This document shows positions 14,398-22,477 of a stretch of DNA of 23,721 nt, one piece after another. This DNA comes from Clostridiales bacterium UBA735 (GTDB taxonomy: Bacteria; Bacillota; Clostridia; Oscillospirales; Oscillospiraceae), in contig DBLB01000022.1 in the NCBI GenBank assembly GCA_002298695.1, positions 4,975 through 28,695 of the forward strand, read 5' to 3'. The notes beneath the pieces are model-generated. The model saw only the letters and a list, made by a program, of their open reading frames with translations, ran no database searches and was not told where the DNA came from. A program made the position numbers and the translations under genes. Each line of letters starts with the position of its first letter. Within the stretch, counting starts at the first letter, position 1.

Positions 14398-14431
14398 AAA
14401 AACGTCCTGCATACGTGTTGTATACAGGACG
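14398..14431 (-). terminator. Terminator of the DUF2207 gene
   Basis: Arms 14403-14414 and 14420-14431 form a 12-bp stem with a 5-base loop. The one non-Watson-Crick pair is G-U in minus-strand RNA. It is followed on the minus strand by TTTTT (complement of 14398-14402). It lies 12 bases after the DUF2207 stop. Confidence 0.85.
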
Positions 14432-14443
14432 CTTTTATGTTGT

Positions 14444-16114
14444 TTAATAGCGGATAGAGAAGTCCAGCAGGGTAAGCGTCTCCTGAAGTTTGTCGTAAAA
14501 GCCGGAGGCAGTACGGGGAAGATTCGGTTCGTGATACCATTCACAGGGTTCGAGTTCTGTGTCGCCGAATTTGCGGGCGAACTGCGCGCCGAGACCCATC
14601 GCCTCCGCGTAAGGGAGCGTACGGTAGAAATACTGCGGGTCGCGCTGCAAGCGCATGGAGAGGTGACTTTCCGAGGCGCGCAGCAGAAAACGGCGGAAGC
14701 CCAGGATCTGCCCGAGCAGTCGGGTGCCCGCTGCGCTGCGCCGCCCACCGTGGCGCGTCAGAACGCCGGTCAAGACACTGAGTGCCGCAGCCAGCAGCAT
14801 CAGCGGGAACGTCCCGCTCAGGTTGCCGAGCACCAGCATAGCAATGCCGCAGAGGCCGCCGAGCGCAAGCGCGGGCGTGCTGCGCAGGTACCAGCAGATG
14901 GCCGCGCGCTGCACCAGAAGGCTTGCGAGTGCACCAAGGCCGAAGCAGAGGATCAGCAGCAGCCAGCGCAGGGGCAGCACCGGAAGCAGTAGGCTTGCCG
15001 CGCTGAGCACGGCGACAGCGCTGCAAAGGCAGGTCAGCGCACGCATGATGAGCACATTTCCGCTGTCGCGGGAGTAGAGACGGCGCGCCCAGAAGCGGCT
15101 CAGCGCCCCCATGCCGCTTTTGGCGATGCTTTTATAGTGGAGGCTGGCACCGTCACACCGGTCGGAACGGGCGAACAGCGCAGAGAACAGCTTGACCTCC
15201 AGCCCGCGCCGCTCATTGCCCATGTGCATATGCCGCAGCAACGAGACATGCCCCTGCGGGTCGACAGCGATGGAGAGATAGCCGAGCGAAGCCCAGTGGC
15301 AGAGCAGCATGTTGAAATCCGGGCGGCTGCCGGCCAGAAGGAACGGCAGGTCGCACGGCAGCGCAGAGTCCGGCGGCAGCGCCCGCGAGGAGACCGGAAT
15401 GCGCGGACTGCGCAGCGTCAGCGCCCAGTAGAGCAGCGCCAGCGCCGCGAACAGCAGGCAGAAGGCGGCGGACAGCCAGTCGGCCGACCAGCTGGAATAG
15501 GTACCGGAGAAATAGTGCGCGCCGAGGGAGAGCGTCATTTGCAGCGACTCATGGTCTTTGAGTGCGGTATCCAGAGACCCGCGGAGCACCGCACCCTGCC
15601 GGGCGGCGGTGATGTAATCCTCAATGACGTCGCCATAGTAGCCGCTGGAAAACGACGGTACCGTCTCGATGTCCTTCGGCATACTGACGGTGAAGCTGAA
15701 ATAGGTGATCGGATAAGCCCACTTCGGGCAGAGCAGCGGAAGCGTCAGCGTCTGCTCGCCGTCCGTCTCGCTGACAAGGCCGCTGAGCGTATAGGTGACG
15801 GTAAACGTTCGTGTGCCGGAAAAGCCGGCATCGTTCTGCACGGTGAGCAGCGTATAGCCGTCTTCCGTGCTCTTTGATGCGCGATATCCGGCGACTGTGC
15901 CTTTTTTTGCGTTCGCGCCGAGCGGGATGGTCAGGCTTTGCTCCGTGCCTGCAAACTCGATCGTCACGGTCTGCGTGACCTGGCAGGTTCCGGATGCCGT
16001 GACCAGGCAGTCGGTACGGAGGTCGGTGATCGTTGTGCTGTCTGCGGCCAGCGCGCAGCCGGTCAGCGCCGCCAGCAGCACCAGCAGAAGAAATAATCGT
16101 TTGATGGTTCTCAC
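14444..16114 (-). CDS. DUF2207-type membrane protein, start codon uncertain
   Basis: Predicted extracytoplasmic and membrane protein of about 553-565 residues. Order: signal with LTGC (possible lipobox); an all-beta ectodomain of about 200 residues with ITDLRTDCLVTASGTCQVTQ and FTVTYTLSGLV, the usual DUF2207 opening; one membrane helix (WLSAAFCLLFAALALLYWAL); a cytosolic region; a pair-rich hydrophobic cluster; and a cytosolic tail with LPYAEAMGLG, a segment common in YciQ/DUF2207 proteins. Function unknown. The best ribosome site, GAGGTGAG, sits 4 bases before an ATC codon (16105), where the lipoprotein-like signal would naturally begin; the nearest canonical in-frame starts are GTG at 16114 (used here) and ATG at 16141, and neither has a ribosome site. 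Monocistronic. Confidence 0.75.
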   Translation of the reverse strand: MRTIKRLFLLLVLLAALTGCALAADSTTITDLRTDCLVTASGTCQVTQTVTIEFAGTEQSLTIPLGANAKKGTVAGYRASKSTEDGYTLLTVQNDAGFSGTRTFTVTYTLSGLVSETDGEQTLTLPLLCPKWAYPITYFSFTVSMPKDIETVPSFSSGYYGDVIEDYITAARQGAVLRGSLDTALKDHESLQMTLSLGAHYFSGTYSSWSADWLSAAFCLLFAALALLYWALTLRSPRIPVSSRALPPDSALPCDLPFLLAGSRPDFNMLLCHWASLGYLSIAVDPQGHVSLLRHMHMGNERRGLEVKLFSALFARSDRCDGASLHYKSIAKSGMGALSRFWARRLYSRDSGNVLIMRALTCLCSAVAVLSAASLLLPVLPLRWLLLILCFGLGALASLLVQRAAICWYLRSTPALALGGLCGIAMLVLGNLSGTFPLMLLAAALSVLTGVLTRHGGRRSAAGTRLLGQILGFRRFLLRASESHLSMRLQRDPQYFYRTLPYAEAMGLGAQFARKFGDTELEPCEWYHEPNLPRTASGFYDKLQETLTLLDFSIRY

Positions 16115-16145
16115 CTCATGCGGAAAAATCAGTGTAATCATGAAT

Positions 16146-16174
16146 AAAATAGCACAGAAGCCCGAAAAATGCAA
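16146..16174 (-). promoter_or_regulatory. Promoter of the DUF2207 gene
   Basis: On the minus strand, TTGCAT (complement of 16169-16174), a 17-base spacer and TATTTT (complement of 16146-16151). The predicted start falls at or about the ATG at 16141, which argues that translation starts further downstream. Confidence 0.55.
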
Positions 16175-16287
16175 CCATTGGGCACAGGCGAGGCGCGCCG
16201 GGCAGAGACGGAATCCAATATGATGTCTGCCGGGCACGGACTTTTCGGCATGGACGAATATTCCGCAGAAAATTTACGAAAAATCTC

Positions 16288-16316
16288 TTTCCAACAGTGG
16301 GCAAATCCGATATAAT
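16288..16316 (+). promoter_or_regulatory. Promoter of the tdk-deoC-deoD-deoB-cdd unit
   Basis: TTTCCA at 16288-16293 (4 of 6 consensus), a 17-base spacer and consensus TATAAT at 16311-16316. The start near 16323 gives a leader of about 30 bases. No operator is obvious. Confidence 0.6.
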
Positions 16317-16351
16317 AAACATTATCCCACGGAAGAGAAAGGGAACGCACA

Positions 16352-16966
16352 ATGGCCAAGCTGTATTTCAAATACGGAGCGATGGGCTCCAGCAAAACCG
16401 CGACGGCACTCATCACCAAGTACAATTATGAAGAGCGCGGGATGCGTGTCTGGCTCATCAAGCCGGCCGCCGACGAGCGCGACGGGCAGTTCATCCTGAA
16501 AAGCCGCATCGGCCTGACCAGCGAATGCGAGGCCATCCCGCCGGCGACCGATATCCTCACGCTGTACGCCGCGCGGCCGGATGTGGATGTCATCATTGTG
16601 GATGAGTGTCAGTTTCTGACCGGCGAGCAGATCGATCAGCTGCGCGAGCTGGTCGACCGGGAGAATCTGCCCGTTCTGTGCTTCGGCCTGCGAACGGACT
16701 TCCAGACGAAGCTCTTCCCCGGCAGCCGGAGACTCTTCGAACTGGCCGACTCCATCACCGAGATCAAGACCATCTGCGACTGCGGCCGCAAGGCCACCAC
16801 AAATGCCCGCATCAGCCCGGACGGCTATGTCGTCACCGAGGGCAGCCAGGTCTTCCTCGGCGGCAACGACAGCTATATCGCCATGTGTCATAAATGCTAT
16901 CAGGATTACATCCGAGAACATAGAAAGGTGGAATTACTCCATGGAACTGAACGAAATTCTGAGTAA
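16352..16966 (+). CDS. tdk: Thymidine kinase
   Basis: Type II thymidine kinase, which phosphorylates thymidine (and deoxyuridine) for salvage; 204 residues. The P-loop is GAMGSSKT (9-16). VDECQF has the catalytic Glu 85. The lasso and zinc domain has CDC (142, 144) and the later CHKC (179-182) as ligands. The thymidine-binding loop includes [14 protein letters not shown]. The C-terminus is slightly long because its frame runs 26 bases into deoC. First gene of the nucleoside unit. Confidence 0.95.
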   Translation: MAKLYFKYGAMGSSKTATALITKYNYEERGMRVWLIKPAADERDGQFILKSRIGLTSECEAIPPATDILTLYAARPDVDVIIVDECQFLTGEQIDQLRELVDRENLPVLCFGLRTDFQTKLFPGSRRLFELADSITEIKTICDCGRKATTNARISPDGYVVTEGSQVFLGGNDSYIAMCHKCYQDYIREHRKVELLHGTERNSE

Positions 16967-17603
16967 GGTAGATCACACCCTGCTCGCCCAGACAGCGACC
17001 TGGGCCGAGATCCGCGCCATCTGCGATGACGGCATGAAGTATCATACCGCGTCGGTCTGCATCCCGGCTTCCTATGTGAAGCAGGCAAAGGACTATGTCG
17101 GCGACAAGCTTCCCATCTGCACGGTCATCGGCTTCCCGAACGGCTACGACACGACGAAGGCCAAATGCCTGGAGGCGCTCGACGCGGTCCAGAACGGCGC
17201 GGATGAGGTCGACATGGTCATCAACATCGGCTGGGTCAAGGATCAGAAATGGGACGACCTGCTCGAAGAGATCAAGGCCGTCAAGCAGCACTGCGAGGGG
17301 AGACTTCTGAAGGTCATCATCGAGACCTGCCTGCTGACCGACGAGGAGAAGATCAAGATGTGCCAGATCGTATCGAATTCCGGCGCGGACTATATCAAGA
17401 CGTCCACCGGCTTCTCGACCGCGGGCGCGACGTTCCACGACGTGGAGCTGTTTGCAAAGTACGTCACAAACGGCGTCAAGATCAAGGCCGCGGGCGGCAT
17501 TTCGTCGCTGGAGGATGCGGAGAAGTTCATTGAGCTGGGTGCATCCAGACTCGGCACCAGCCGTGTTGTCAAGATCGTGAAAAAGCTCGAAGCGGAAAAA
17601 TAA
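16941..17603 (+). CDS. deoC: Deoxyribose-phosphate aldolase
   Basis: Class I aldolase that cleaves 2-deoxyribose 5-phosphate to acetaldehyde and glyceraldehyde 3-phosphate; 220 residues. The Schiff-base Lys is 153 in YIKTSTGF. Asp 91 in EVDMVINIG and Lys 182 in IKAAGGIS complete the catalytic triad. The phosphate-binding GTSR is near residue 205. The start at 16941 gives the normal N-terminus ([10 protein letters not shown]). The ribosome site AAAGGTGG lies inside tdk and the genes overlap by 26 bases, so tdk translation must be tolerated across it. Confidence 0.95.
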   Translation: MELNEILSKVDHTLLAQTATWAEIRAICDDGMKYHTASVCIPASYVKQAKDYVGDKLPICTVIGFPNGYDTTKAKCLEALDAVQNGADEVDMVINIGWVKDQKWDDLLEEIKAVKQHCEGRLLKVIIETCLLTDEEKIKMCQIVSNSGADYIKTSTGFSTAGATFHDVELFAKYVTNGVKIKAAGGISSLEDAEKFIELGASRLGTSRVVKIVKKLEAEK

Positions 17604-17612
17604 ACAGCATCG

Positions 17613-17638
17613 GCGCGGCAGACCTCTGCCGCGCTTTT
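17613..17638 (+). terminator. Intercistronic hairpin between deoC and deoD
   Basis: A 9-bp GC-rich stem (17613-17621 with 17626-17634), loop ACCT, followed by TTTT. It looks like an intrinsic terminator, but no promoter was found before deoD, so it may only reduce read-through or protect the upstream message. Its two 10-base arms (counting the A-T closing pair) are identical to those of the hairpin at 21554-21581. Confidence 0.55.
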
Positions 17639-17673
17639 GCCCCACTATATTATCAATAAAGGAGAATGACCTC

Positions 17674-18417
17674 ATGGCAAACTATCCGACGCCCCACATC
17701 AAGGCCGTCCCCGGCGATTTCGGCCAGACCGTCCTCATGCCCGGCGATCCGCTGCGCTCGCAGTTCATCGCGGAAACCTTTCTGGAAAACCCGGTTCTCG
17801 TGAACAATGTCCGCGGCGTGCAGGGCTACACCGGCACGTATAAGGGCACGCGCGTGTCTGTCATGGCCTCCGGCATGGGCATGCCGTCCATCGGCATCTA
17901 CTCGTGGGAACTCTATACCGTTTTCGGCGTGGAGAACATCATGCGCATCGGCTCCACCGGGGCCCTGCAGCCGCAGGTCAACATCCGCGACATCGTCGTC
18001 GGCCAGGGCGCCTGCACCGACTCGGCCTGGGCCACGCAGTATCATCTGCCCGGCACGTTCGCGCCGATTGCGGACTATACCATGCTGCGCACCTGTGTCG
18101 AAACGGCGGAGCAGCTGGGGCTTCCGTACCACGTCGGCAACCTCCTGTCTTCCGACCGCTTCTACGGCGACGACGGCGACATGCCCGACGGTTGGAAGGC
18201 CAACAACGCCTGGGCGAAGATGGGCGTTCTCGCGGTCGAGATGGAGGCGGCGGCCCTCTACATGAACGCCGCCCGCGCGGGCAAACGTGCCCTCGCCATC
18301 TGCACCGTCTCCGATCAGCTCGTCCGGCAGGAATTCACCACCTCGGAAGAACGCCAGACCGGCTTTACCCAGATGATGCAGCTCGCACTGGAGACGGCCA
18401 TCAAGTTGGAAAAATAA
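17674..18417 (+). CDS. deoD: Purine-nucleoside phosphorylase, DeoD type
   Basis: Hexameric phosphorylase that splits purine (deoxy)nucleosides into base and (deoxy)ribose 1-phosphate; 247 residues, slightly longer than the usual 232-240. MPGDPLRSQFIAE carries the phosphate-binding Gly/Arg region, RIGSTGALQ the second phosphate contact, and VEMEAAALY the ribose-binding Met-Glu. The catalytic Asp is in TVSDQL, with the partner Arg in SEERQTGF. Most relatives have SDH at that place; the His is Gln here. The Shine-Dalgarno is AAAGGAG, 70 bases after deoC. Confidence 0.94.
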   Translation: MANYPTPHIKAVPGDFGQTVLMPGDPLRSQFIAETFLENPVLVNNVRGVQGYTGTYKGTRVSVMASGMGMPSIGIYSWELYTVFGVENIMRIGSTGALQPQVNIRDIVVGQGACTDSAWATQYHLPGTFAPIADYTMLRTCVETAEQLGLPYHVGNLLSSDRFYGDDGDMPDGWKANNAWAKMGVLAVEMEAAALYMNAARAGKRALAICTVSDQLVRQEFTTSEERQTGFTQMMQLALETAIKLEK

Positions 18418-18439
18418 CTTCTGGAAGGAGCAATTTCAG

Positions 18440-19600
18440 ATGAAACGCATTTTTCTGATCGTCCTCGATTCCTGCGGTATCGGCGAAGAGCCGGATGCGG
18501 CGGAGTTCGGCGACGTCGGCTCGAATACGCTGCGCGCCTGCGCGGCCTCGCCGGAGTTTGACATGCGGAACCTCGTGTCCTACGGCCTTGGAAACCTTGA
18601 TGGCGTCGACTATCTGCCAAAGGCCGCGCAGCCGAGAGCGGCCCTTGCGCGTTTGCAGGAGCTCTCGCGCGGGAAGGACACCACCATCGGCCACTGGGAG
18701 ATCGCGGGCATCGTCTCGGAGCGTCCGCTGCCCACATATCCGAACGGCTTCCCCGAGGATGTGCTCCGTCCGTTCCGCGAGCAGACGGGGCGCGGCGTCC
18801 TCTGCAACAAGCCCTATTCCGGCACCGAGGTCATCAAGGACTACGGCGAGGAGCACCTGAAGACCGGCGATCTCATCGTCTACACCTCGGCGGACTCTGT
18901 ATTCCAGATCGCCGCGCACGAATCCATCGTGCCCGACGAGCAGCTCTATGACTACTGCCGAATCGCCCGGAAGATCCTGAACGGCGAACACGGCGTCGGC
19001 CGCGTCATTGCCCGCCCGTTCGAGGGCGAGTGGCCGTTCCACCGCACGCCGAGACGGCACGATTTTTCCATCGAGCCGCCGCGTCAGACTGTCCTCGACG
19101 CGATCGTCGCCGCCGGGAAGGACATGATCGCCGTTGGCAAGATCCATGACATCTTCGCCGGCCGCGGCATGACCGAGTTTGTCTACACGACCGGCAACAC
19201 CGACGGCCTCGCCAGGACGCTGGCCTACGCGGACAGGGATTTTACCGGCCTCTGCTTCGTGAACCTTGTCGACTTTGACATGCTCTACGGCCACCGGCGC
19301 GACCCGGACGGCTACGCCCGCGCCCTGCATGAGTTCGACGCCTGGCTGCCGGAGTTCCTGGCCAAGCTCGGCGAAGAGGACATGGTCATCATCACCGCCG
19401 ACCACGGCTGCGACCCCACTTATCTCAAGCACACCGACCATACGCGCGAGTATATCCCGATGATCGCCCTCGGCAAGCAGGTCAAGCCCGTCAACCTCGG
19501 CACGCGCCCCGGATTCTGCGACATCGCGGCGACGGTCGCCGAGCTGCTGGGCGTCCCGTATGAGACGCCGGGCCGGAGCTTTGCCTCTGAAATTGTCTGA
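18440..19600 (+). CDS. deoB: Phosphopentomutase
   Basis: Manganese-dependent mutase of the alkaline-phosphatase superfamily. It converts (deoxy)ribose 1-phosphate to the 5-phosphate, linking DeoD to DeoC; 386 residues, normal. The metal-binding VLDSCGIG has Asp 10. GKDTTIGHWEIAG has the phosphorylated Thr at 81, matching Thr 85 of the Bacillus cereus enzyme. VDFDMLYGHRRDP, TADHGCDP and HTDHTREY carry the remaining Asp and His ligands. The Shine-Dalgarno is GGAAGGAG. It is 22 bases after deoD and 24 before cdd. Confidence 0.95.
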   Translation: MKRIFLIVLDSCGIGEEPDAAEFGDVGSNTLRACAASPEFDMRNLVSYGLGNLDGVDYLPKAAQPRAALARLQELSRGKDTTIGHWEIAGIVSERPLPTYPNGFPEDVLRPFREQTGRGVLCNKPYSGTEVIKDYGEEHLKTGDLIVYTSADSVFQIAAHESIVPDEQLYDYCRIARKILNGEHGVGRVIARPFEGEWPFHRTPRRHDFSIEPPRQTVLDAIVAAGKDMIAVGKIHDIFAGRGMTEFVYTTGNTDGLARTLAYADRDFTGLCFVNLVDFDMLYGHRRDPDGYARALHEFDAWLPEFLAKLGEEDMVIITADHGCDPTYLKHTDHTREYIPMIALGKQVKPVNLGTRPGFCDIAATVAELLGVPYETPGRSFASEIV

Positions 19601-19624
19601 TTTTTGCGGAAAGGAGACGGTTTT

Positions 19625-20041
19625 ATGAATCCCACCGAGCTGGTCAAATTGGCCAAACAGGCCATGCAGCGTGCCTACGTGCCCTATTCGGGCTATAAGG
19701 TCGGCGCGGCGCTCCTGACGAAGGGCGGAAAGGTCTACCTCGGCTGCAACATCGAAAACGCGGCCTTTGGACCCAGCAACTGCGCCGAGCGCACCGCGTT
19801 CTTCACGGCCATCGCCGCCGGAGAGACGGAATTCGAGTCCATCGCCGTCGTCGGCGGCAAGGACGGCGTCGTCACCGACATCTTCCCGCCCTGCGGCGTC
19901 TGCCGCCAGGTGATGCAGGAGTTCTGCGGTCCGGATTTTATGATCTACATGGGCCGCGGCGACGACAGCTATGAGGCCGTCCCGCTGGAAAAGCTCCTGC
20001 CCTACGGCTTCAACGCGGAAAAATATATGTCCGCCAAATAA
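19625..20041 (+). CDS. cdd: Cytidine deaminase
   Basis: Zinc enzyme that deaminates (deoxy)cytidine to (deoxy)uridine; 138 residues, the homotetrameric short form. Substrate residues lie in GCNIENAAFG. Zinc ligands are Cys 53 in NCAERTAFF (with catalytic Glu 55), and Cys 90 and 93 in PPCGVCRQ. The ATG at 19625 is chosen because AAGGAGACGG lies just upstream; a TTG at 19604 would put the ribosome site inside the gene. It is the last enzyme gene of the unit. No clear terminator is seen before the next promoter. Confidence 0.95.
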   Translation: MNPTELVKLAKQAMQRAYVPYSGYKVGAALLTKGGKVYLGCNIENAAFGPSNCAERTAFFTAIAAGETEFESIAVVGGKDGVVTDIFPPCGVCRQVMQEFCGPDFMIYMGRGDDSYEAVPLEKLLPYGFNAEKYMSAK

Positions 20042-20097
20042 TCTGTCTGGGAACGAAAAAAACTTTGTGAATTTATGCCAAAGATCGCGCCAAACAG

Positions 20098-20126
20098 TTG
20101 ATTTCTTTGCATAACTGTGTCATAAT
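20098..20126 (+). promoter_or_regulatory. Promoter of the BMP lipoprotein gene
   Basis: TTGATT at 20098-20103, a 17-base spacer and CATAAT at 20121-20126. It lets the binding protein be made apart from, and probably above, the enzyme genes. Confidence 0.65.
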
Positions 20127-20129
20127 AGG

Positions 20130-20152
20130 CATGCGGCCAAAAAGGCCGCATG
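20130..20152 (+). promoter_or_regulatory. 5' UTR hairpin of the BMP lipoprotein mRNA
   Basis: Nine-bp perfect stem (20130-20138 with 20144-20152) closing an A5 loop, right at the expected transcript start. No T run follows, so it is not a terminator. A 5' hairpin of this kind often slows 5'-end decay. Confidence 0.6.
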
Positions 20153-20191
20153 TCCGTCATAGACATACAAATCATAATTGGAGGAACAAAA

Positions 20192-21496
20192 ATGAAAAAG
20201 ATCATTGCGCTGCTGCTGGCAGTCCTCATGGTTCTGAGCATGGTCGCCTGTGCATCCAAGACCACCGATGACACGTCCGCAGACACCACGCCGGCTGACA
20301 CTACCCCGGCCGACACCACCACCGAAGATACCGAAAAGACGGAAGAACCCGCCGACACCACCACGGACGCGGAGCCCGTCGAGACCGATGGCGAATACGC
20401 TGTCGCCATGATCACCGACTACGGCGACATCACCGACCAGTCCTTCAACCAGACCACGTACGAAGCCTGCAAGGCGTTCTGCGAGGCCAACGGCGTCGAC
20501 TTCAACTACTTCAAGCCCGCCGGCGATAACACTGCCGACCGTATTGCCATGATCGAAAAGGCTGTTGACGAGGGCTACAATGTCATCGTCATGCCGGGCT
20601 ATGCTTTCGGCGGCGCGATCGTTGAGGCTGCTCCGGAATACCAGGACGTGAAGTTCATTGCGCTCGACGTGGCCAAGGGCGATCTGCTTGAGGCAGGCGT
20701 TGCCGCTGCCGGCGAGACCTACGACTACAACCCCGACAACTGGAACCTCGAAGACTATGTCGACATGAGCAATGTCTACTGCGCGATTTACCAGGAAGAG
20801 CTCTGCGGCTACATGGCCGGTTACGCGGCTGTCAAGCTGGGCTATGAGAAGCTCGGCTTCCTCGGCGGCATGGCTGTTCCCGCTGTCGTCCGTTACGGCT
20901 ACGGCTTCGTGCAGGGCATTGACGCCGCAGCCAAGGAGCTTGACAAGACTGTCGAGCTGAACTATGTCTACGGCAACATGTTCACCGGCGACCCCGACAT
21001 CACTGCGGCCATGGACGTCTGGTATCAGGGCGGCACGCAGGTCATCTTCGCCTGCGGCGGCGGCATCTACACCTCCGCGGTTGACGCGGCCAAGAAGGTC
21101 GAGGGCGCGAAGGTCATCGGCGTCGACGTTGACCAGGCTGGCGTGATCGCCAAGTACGCCGGCGGCGACGAGTACCTCGACCTGACCGTCACCTCCGCCA
21201 TGAAGGGCCTGTACCCCGCCACTTATGATGCTCTGACCGACATCATCCTCAACGGCAAGTGGGCTGACTATGTTGGCAAGATCGAGACCCTCGGCCTCGT
21301 CTCCGGCGACGACCCCGAAGCCAACTACGTCCAGCTCCCGATGGAGTCCACGCAGTGGGCCGACGGCTTCACGCAGGAAGACTACAAGGCGCTGGTCGCC
21401 AAGATGTTCGCTGGTGAAGTCACTGTCTCCAACGACACCACGACGATGCCTGCCGTCACCAACGTTACCCTCAACGTGCAGGACAACATCAAGTAA
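20192..21496 (+). CDS. BMP/PnrA-family nucleoside-binding lipoprotein
   Basis: Substrate-binding lipoprotein of an ABC importer; 434 residues. A type II signal ends at Cys 20 (MVAC). A Thr/Pro/Asp/Glu-rich spacer (about 22-66) with short tandem ADTTP-type repeats follows. The binding domain starts near YAVAMITDYGDITDQSFNQ, the hallmark opening of the BMP family (PnrA/Med), which mostly bind purine or other nucleosides. The nucleoside-catabolic genes just upstream fit that substrate. The usual partner ATPase and permease genes are not next to it; a TetR gene and ileS follow. The start at 20192 is set by GGAGGAA and the signal peptide. Confidence 0.9.
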   Translation: MKKIIALLLAVLMVLSMVACASKTTDDTSADTTPADTTPADTTTEDTEKTEEPADTTTDAEPVETDGEYAVAMITDYGDITDQSFNQTTYEACKAFCEANGVDFNYFKPAGDNTADRIAMIEKAVDEGYNVIVMPGYAFGGAIVEAAPEYQDVKFIALDVAKGDLLEAGVAAAGETYDYNPDNWNLEDYVDMSNVYCAIYQEELCGYMAGYAAVKLGYEKLGFLGGMAVPAVVRYGYGFVQGIDAAAKELDKTVELNYVYGNMFTGDPDITAAMDVWYQGGTQVIFACGGGIYTSAVDAAKKVEGAKVIGVDVDQAGVIAKYAGGDEYLDLTVTSAMKGLYPATYDALTDIILNGKWADYVGKIETLGLVSGDDPEANYVQLPMESTQWADGFTQEDYKALVAKMFAGEVTVSNDTTTMPAVTNVTLNVQDNIK

Positions 21497-21507
21497 ATTT
21501 CCCTTTG

Positions 21508-21540
21508 GAATCGCGGTTCTTCGGAACCGCGATTCTTTCT
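21508..21540 (+). terminator. Terminator of the BMP lipoprotein gene
   Basis: A perfect 12-bp stem (21508-21519 with 21524-21535) with a stable TTCG loop, followed by TTTCT. It starts 12 bases after the stop. Confidence 0.88.
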
Positions 21541-21553
21541 GGGTGAAGAATCC

Positions 21554-21581
21554 GCGCGGCAGATCTGACGATCTGCCGCGC
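21554..21581. terminator. GC-rich hairpin after the TetR gene
   Basis: A perfect 12-bp stem (21554-21565 with 21570-21581) with a 4-base loop, 34 bases past the TetR stop. The minus strand has no T run after it, so termination is uncertain. The outer 10 bases of both arms are identical to the hairpin at 17613-17634. Confidence 0.5.
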
Positions 21582-21614
21582 TTATGCCGCTTCAAACTGT
21601 ATGGGTGTGCCGCG

Positions 21615-22307
21615 TCAGGAGAGCGCCGGCAGCGTAAACTCAAAATGGATGGCCAGCGAGTGGAACAGTTCCTGCATTGTCTGATTGGCGACAGTGCGGA
21701 TGTCCAGTGCGGCGATATAGTCCAGCACGTGCGCCTGTTCTTCCTCCGACACCTTATAGGCGCTCATGCTCATGGTGAGGAAGCGCCGCAGCTTCTTTTC
21801 CAGCGGGAAATATTTATCACATTTGCGGGCCATATAGCCGCGAATGATCCCGGCGGAACCAATCTCGAGCTCATAAAAATCGCTCTCGCTGTAGCCGGGC
21901 AGATAGGAACCGAAGATCCGATAGAGCTCGGAAGAGGTATTCTGGTAGATGTACTCCGCTGTCTCTTTCTGCGTATAAGCCTCCAGATAGATGTCCCGGA
22001 GATTTTCGTTCAGCTCGGTCAGCGTCAGCTGGATGGACGTCTCCACGGCGTAGACATAGACCGCAGGCACGGCCTCTCCGACGATGCGCCGGGCTGTTCC
22101 GAACTGACTGTCGAACATGAACTGCACCAGTTCGATCAGAACACCGTCCTTGGTACGGAAAATATTCTGAAAACTACTTGATGAAACGGCTGCCTCACGC
22201 AGGATCTCGGCCAACGTCGCCCGGTTATAGCCCTTTTCCAGGAACAGTCGCACACAAGCAGTCAGAATTCTCTTCTTGGCAGGCAGACTTGCACTTGTAA
22301 TTGCCAT
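21615..22307 (-). CDS. TetR/AcrR-family transcriptional regulator
   Basis: One-domain repressor type with a ligand pocket; 230 residues. The N-terminal helix-turn-helix includes AKKRILTACVRLFLEKGY, ATLAEILREAAVSSSSFQNIF and the RTKDGVL helix, a typical TetR layout. The C-terminal domain is not a recognised subfamily, so the ligand is unknown. The start is supported by a GGGGGG run 5-6 bases upstream of the ATG. It is divergent from ileS. The only regulated gene in view may be itself: its promoter carries a short ATATA-TGCAC-TATAT inverted repeat at 22327-22341, too AT-rich to be sure of. Confidence 0.88.
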   Translation of the reverse strand: MAITSASLPAKKRILTACVRLFLEKGYNRATLAEILREAAVSSSSFQNIFRTKDGVLIELVQFMFDSQFGTARRIVGEAVPAVYVYAVETSIQLTLTELNENLRDIYLEAYTQKETAEYIYQNTSSELYRIFGSYLPGYSESDFYELEIGSAGIIRGYMARKCDKYFPLEKKLRRFLTMSMSAYKVSEEEQAHVLDYIAALDIRTVANQTMQELFHSLAIHFEFTLPALS

Positions 22308-22339
22308 ATGATCCCCCCCTGGGATGATATATGCACTAT

Positions 22340-22367
22340 ATTATAGCAAAAACGCAAAAAAATACAA
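22340..22367 (-). promoter_or_regulatory. Promoter of the TetR gene
   Basis: On the minus strand, TTGTAT (complement of 22362-22367), a 16-base T-rich spacer and consensus TATAAT (complement of 22340-22345). The -35 is weak. Confidence 0.55.
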
Positions 22368-22423
22368 CAACTATTTTCTCTACGCCGGAAACCGCATTCC
22401 GGTACTTTTTTCAGGAATATCTC

Positions 22424-22452
22424 TTGACAAACCCGTGTTGCATGGGTAAACT
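22424..22452 (+). promoter_or_regulatory. Promoter of the ileS T-box transcript
   Basis: Consensus TTGACA at 22424-22429, a 17-base spacer and TAAACT at 22447-22452. The spacer holds an imperfect 7-base inverted repeat (22431-22437 and 22441-22447). Confidence 0.75.
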
Positions 22453-22477
22453 ATTTTGTGTATAAATATGGTGCGTT

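Noticed and set aside
20120..21643. Long minus-strand open frame (507 codons) opposite the BMP lipoprotein gene
   Set aside because: It is the antisense of a strongly supported gene in GC-rich DNA, and its protein is Val/Gly/Asp rich with no family motif. The same holds for the long antisense frame at 4301-5686 opposite the MFS gene.
22385..22410. CCGGAA/TTCCGG hairpin followed by a T run as a terminator
   Set aside because: No gene reads into it from the left on the plus strand. It lies between two divergent promoters, so any role is unclear and the 6-bp stem may be chance.
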